Source: Phyllobacteriaceae bacterium (GTDB lineage Bacteria; Pseudomonadota; Alphaproteobacteria; Rhizobiales; Rhizobiaceae). From it: a DNA stretch of 64,000 bases. Position numbers and translations under genes: made by a program. Positions within the stretch are counted from its first letter, which is position 1; each line of letters starts with the position of its first letter. The notes beneath the pieces are model-generated. The model was not told the origin of the DNA and did no database searches. It saw only the letters and a list, made by a program, of their open reading frames with translations. Where the stretch lies: NCBI GenBank assembly GCA_016711085.1, contig JADJTR010000004.1, positions 450,003-514,002 of the forward strand, read 5' to 3'. Positions 62,637 to 64,000 of this stretch are shown here, in pieces.

Positions 62637-63846
62637 CGCACGCCCTCGAACCACGCCACGATCAGCGCCCGTTCCTCCGGCGCGATCTGCGTGACATTGC
62701 CGGGCGGCATGGCGTGGCTGCGCCCGGCCTGCAGATAGATTTCGCGGGCGTGCGCCGCGATATGCGCGTCCGTGTCGAGGCGCACATCCTTCGGCGCCCG
62801 CCTGATCCCCTCCCAAGCCGGTTCGGCCGCGTGGCACATCGAGCAGCGGCCGAGCACGGTGTCGCGCACGGCGGTGAAATTTTCGGCGGCGACGAATTTC
62901 TGGTCGCCGGCCGAGACCGCGGATTCTCCGGTCGGGGTGCGCGGAACCGTCGACAGCCAGACGATGACGATGAACAGCACCGTCGCCGCCGCGAAGGTCC
63001 AGTGCGGCTTGCCCTTTCCGGCATGCATCGAATTGAAATAGTGGCGGATCAAGACGCCGATCAGGAACACCAGCGCCGCGATGATCCAGTTGTACGCCGT
63101 TCCGAAAGCCAGCGGGTAGTGGTTCGACAGCATCAGGAACAGCACCGGCAGCGTCAGGTAATTGTTGTGAAGCGAGCGCTGCTTGGCCTGTTTGCCGAGC
63201 GCGGGATCGGGCGGTCTTCCGCCGACGAGATCGGCCACGACCTTGCGCTGGTTCGGGATGATGATGAAAAACACGTTGGCCGACATGATCGTCGCCGTGA
63301 AGGCGCCGAGATGCAGGAAGGCTGCGCGACCGGTAAACACCTGGGTATAGCCCCAGCCCATCGCCACCAGCGCGACGAACAGCACCAGCATCAGGCCCTG
63401 GTCGTTTTGCCCAGCGCCGATTTGCACAACAGGTCGTAAACGATCCAGCCGACGCCGATCGACGCCATCGAAATGAGGATCGCCGTAGCGTTCGCCATCT
63501 CGAAACGTTCGTGGTCGACGAGGAACAGCGACGCGTCGGCGTAATAGAGCACCGCCAGCATGGCGAAGCCGGTCAGCCAGGTCGAGTAGCTTTCCCAGAT
63601 GAACCAGGTCAGGTGCTCCGGCATTGACGTCGGCGCGACCAGGTATTTTTGCACGTGGTAGAAACCGCCGCCATGCACCTGCCACTCCTCGCCGTGCACG
63701 CCGGCCGGCAAGCCCGGCCGCTGCTTCAAGCCGAGATCCAGGGCGATGAAATAGAAGGACGAGCCGATCCAGGCGATGGCGGTGATCACATGGGTCCAGC
63801 GCACCGCGAATGTGAGCCATTCCCAAAACACCGCGAAATCATCCAT
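62633..63846 (-). CDS. puuD: Urate hydroxylase PuuD (membrane urate oxidase with cytochrome c domain; frameshifted)
   Basis: About 404 residues. N-terminal membrane domain (WLTFAVRWTHVITAIAWIGS, HGEEWQVHGGGFYHVQKYLV, WESYSTWLTGFAMLAVLYYA) with eight or nine helices, then a C-terminal cytochrome c domain with CSMCH and a distal Met (SHAMPPGN). The frame shifts at about 63400-63408 (LCKSALGK). PuuD replaces soluble uricase in many proteobacteria. First gene of puuD-guaD-hyi; divergent from a LysR gene. Confidence 0.92.
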
Positions 63847-63971
63847 CGAACCGCCCTCCTGACGTTCTGGCACAATGGCCCCGACTGCCTTTTAAGAAAA
63901 GGGGGGTAAAGGCGCTCGACTTTCAAAAAAAATACGAAAATATTGGAGGGCAAACGGGGCAAACCGCGACA

Positions 63972-64000
63972 ATGGCTTATCTGGACAACATCGCCGTCTT
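63972..64000 (+). CDS. LysR-family regulator, first codons only
   Basis: ATG at 63972 followed by MAYLDNIAV to the window edge. This matches the start of a common LysR subfamily (MAYLDNI-F-V), but only nine residues are visible. Divergent from puuD across an AT-rich gap, so it may regulate the purine operon. Confidence 0.45.

Overview
The window reads as a stretch of an alphaproteobacterial chromosome, most likely Hyphomicrobiales (rhizobia-like). The DNA is about 64% GC. Supporting gene content is soxBDAG, split pntA/pntAB/pntB, an aa3-oxidase subunit IV peptide, a Mur/Fur-mntH pair, an arsR-arsC-aqpS operon and several Liv and TRAP transporters. No rRNA, tRNA, CRISPR array or complete insertion sequence was seen.

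Layout. 1-10.6 kb is a divergent acyl-CoA catabolic locus. On the minus strand run a TetR/acyl-CoA dehydrogenase frame, two MDR oxidoreductases and livHMGF. On the plus strand run an SDR, a MaoC hydratase, an ACAD11-type phosphotransferase and a second SDR. A strong palindrome lies between the two arms. 10.6-15.8 kb is heterotetrameric sarcosine oxidase (soxBDAG). 16-21 kb holds rpsU, a TPR lipoprotein, a broken quinone reductase, the pnt transhydrogenase and a small cytochrome oxidase peptide. 21-22.6 kb is an arsenic operon. 22.7-23.9 kb carries two uncharacterised small genes. 23.9-31.2 kb is an acyl-CoA ligase plus livGHM-substrate-binding protein-livF operon, interrupted by an artificial-looking G/C tract.

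31.5-36 kb contains the most individual genes: a small exported protein, a Crp/Fnr regulator, an AT-rich FeeM-like N-acyltransferase and a GGDEF-EAL protein. 36-41.8 kb has indolepyruvate ferredoxin oxidoreductase, a lipoprotein, and a CGNR regulator divergent from an orphan LivH permease. 41.7-47.5 kb is a TRAP transporter whose membrane and binding-protein genes are separated by mur-mntH. 47.6-59.1 kb holds a glutamine amidotransferase, 2-hydroxyacid dehydrogenase, LacI, a MITE-like element, an EamA permease, MarR, creatininase, a CobW GTPase, vapBC, a WD40 protein, three small genes and a class III aminotransferase. 59.2-64 kb is a glutamine synthetase-like ligase and a purine-degradation operon (puuD-guaD-hyi) next to a truncated LysR gene.

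Quality caveat: about twenty genes are split by one- or two-base frameshifts with conserved family sequence on both sides of the break, and two genes have lost internal segments. Together with the 174-bp G/C tract this points mainly to sequencing or assembly error. I therefore give full-gene coordinates and flag the break, and treat apparent gene fusions with suspicion. I found no clear new multi-gene system. The best candidates for something undescribed are the FeeM-like gene with its regulatory neighbours, the small AT-flanked Cys-containing protein at 22.9 kb, and the CGNR regulator/orphan permease pair with its operator.
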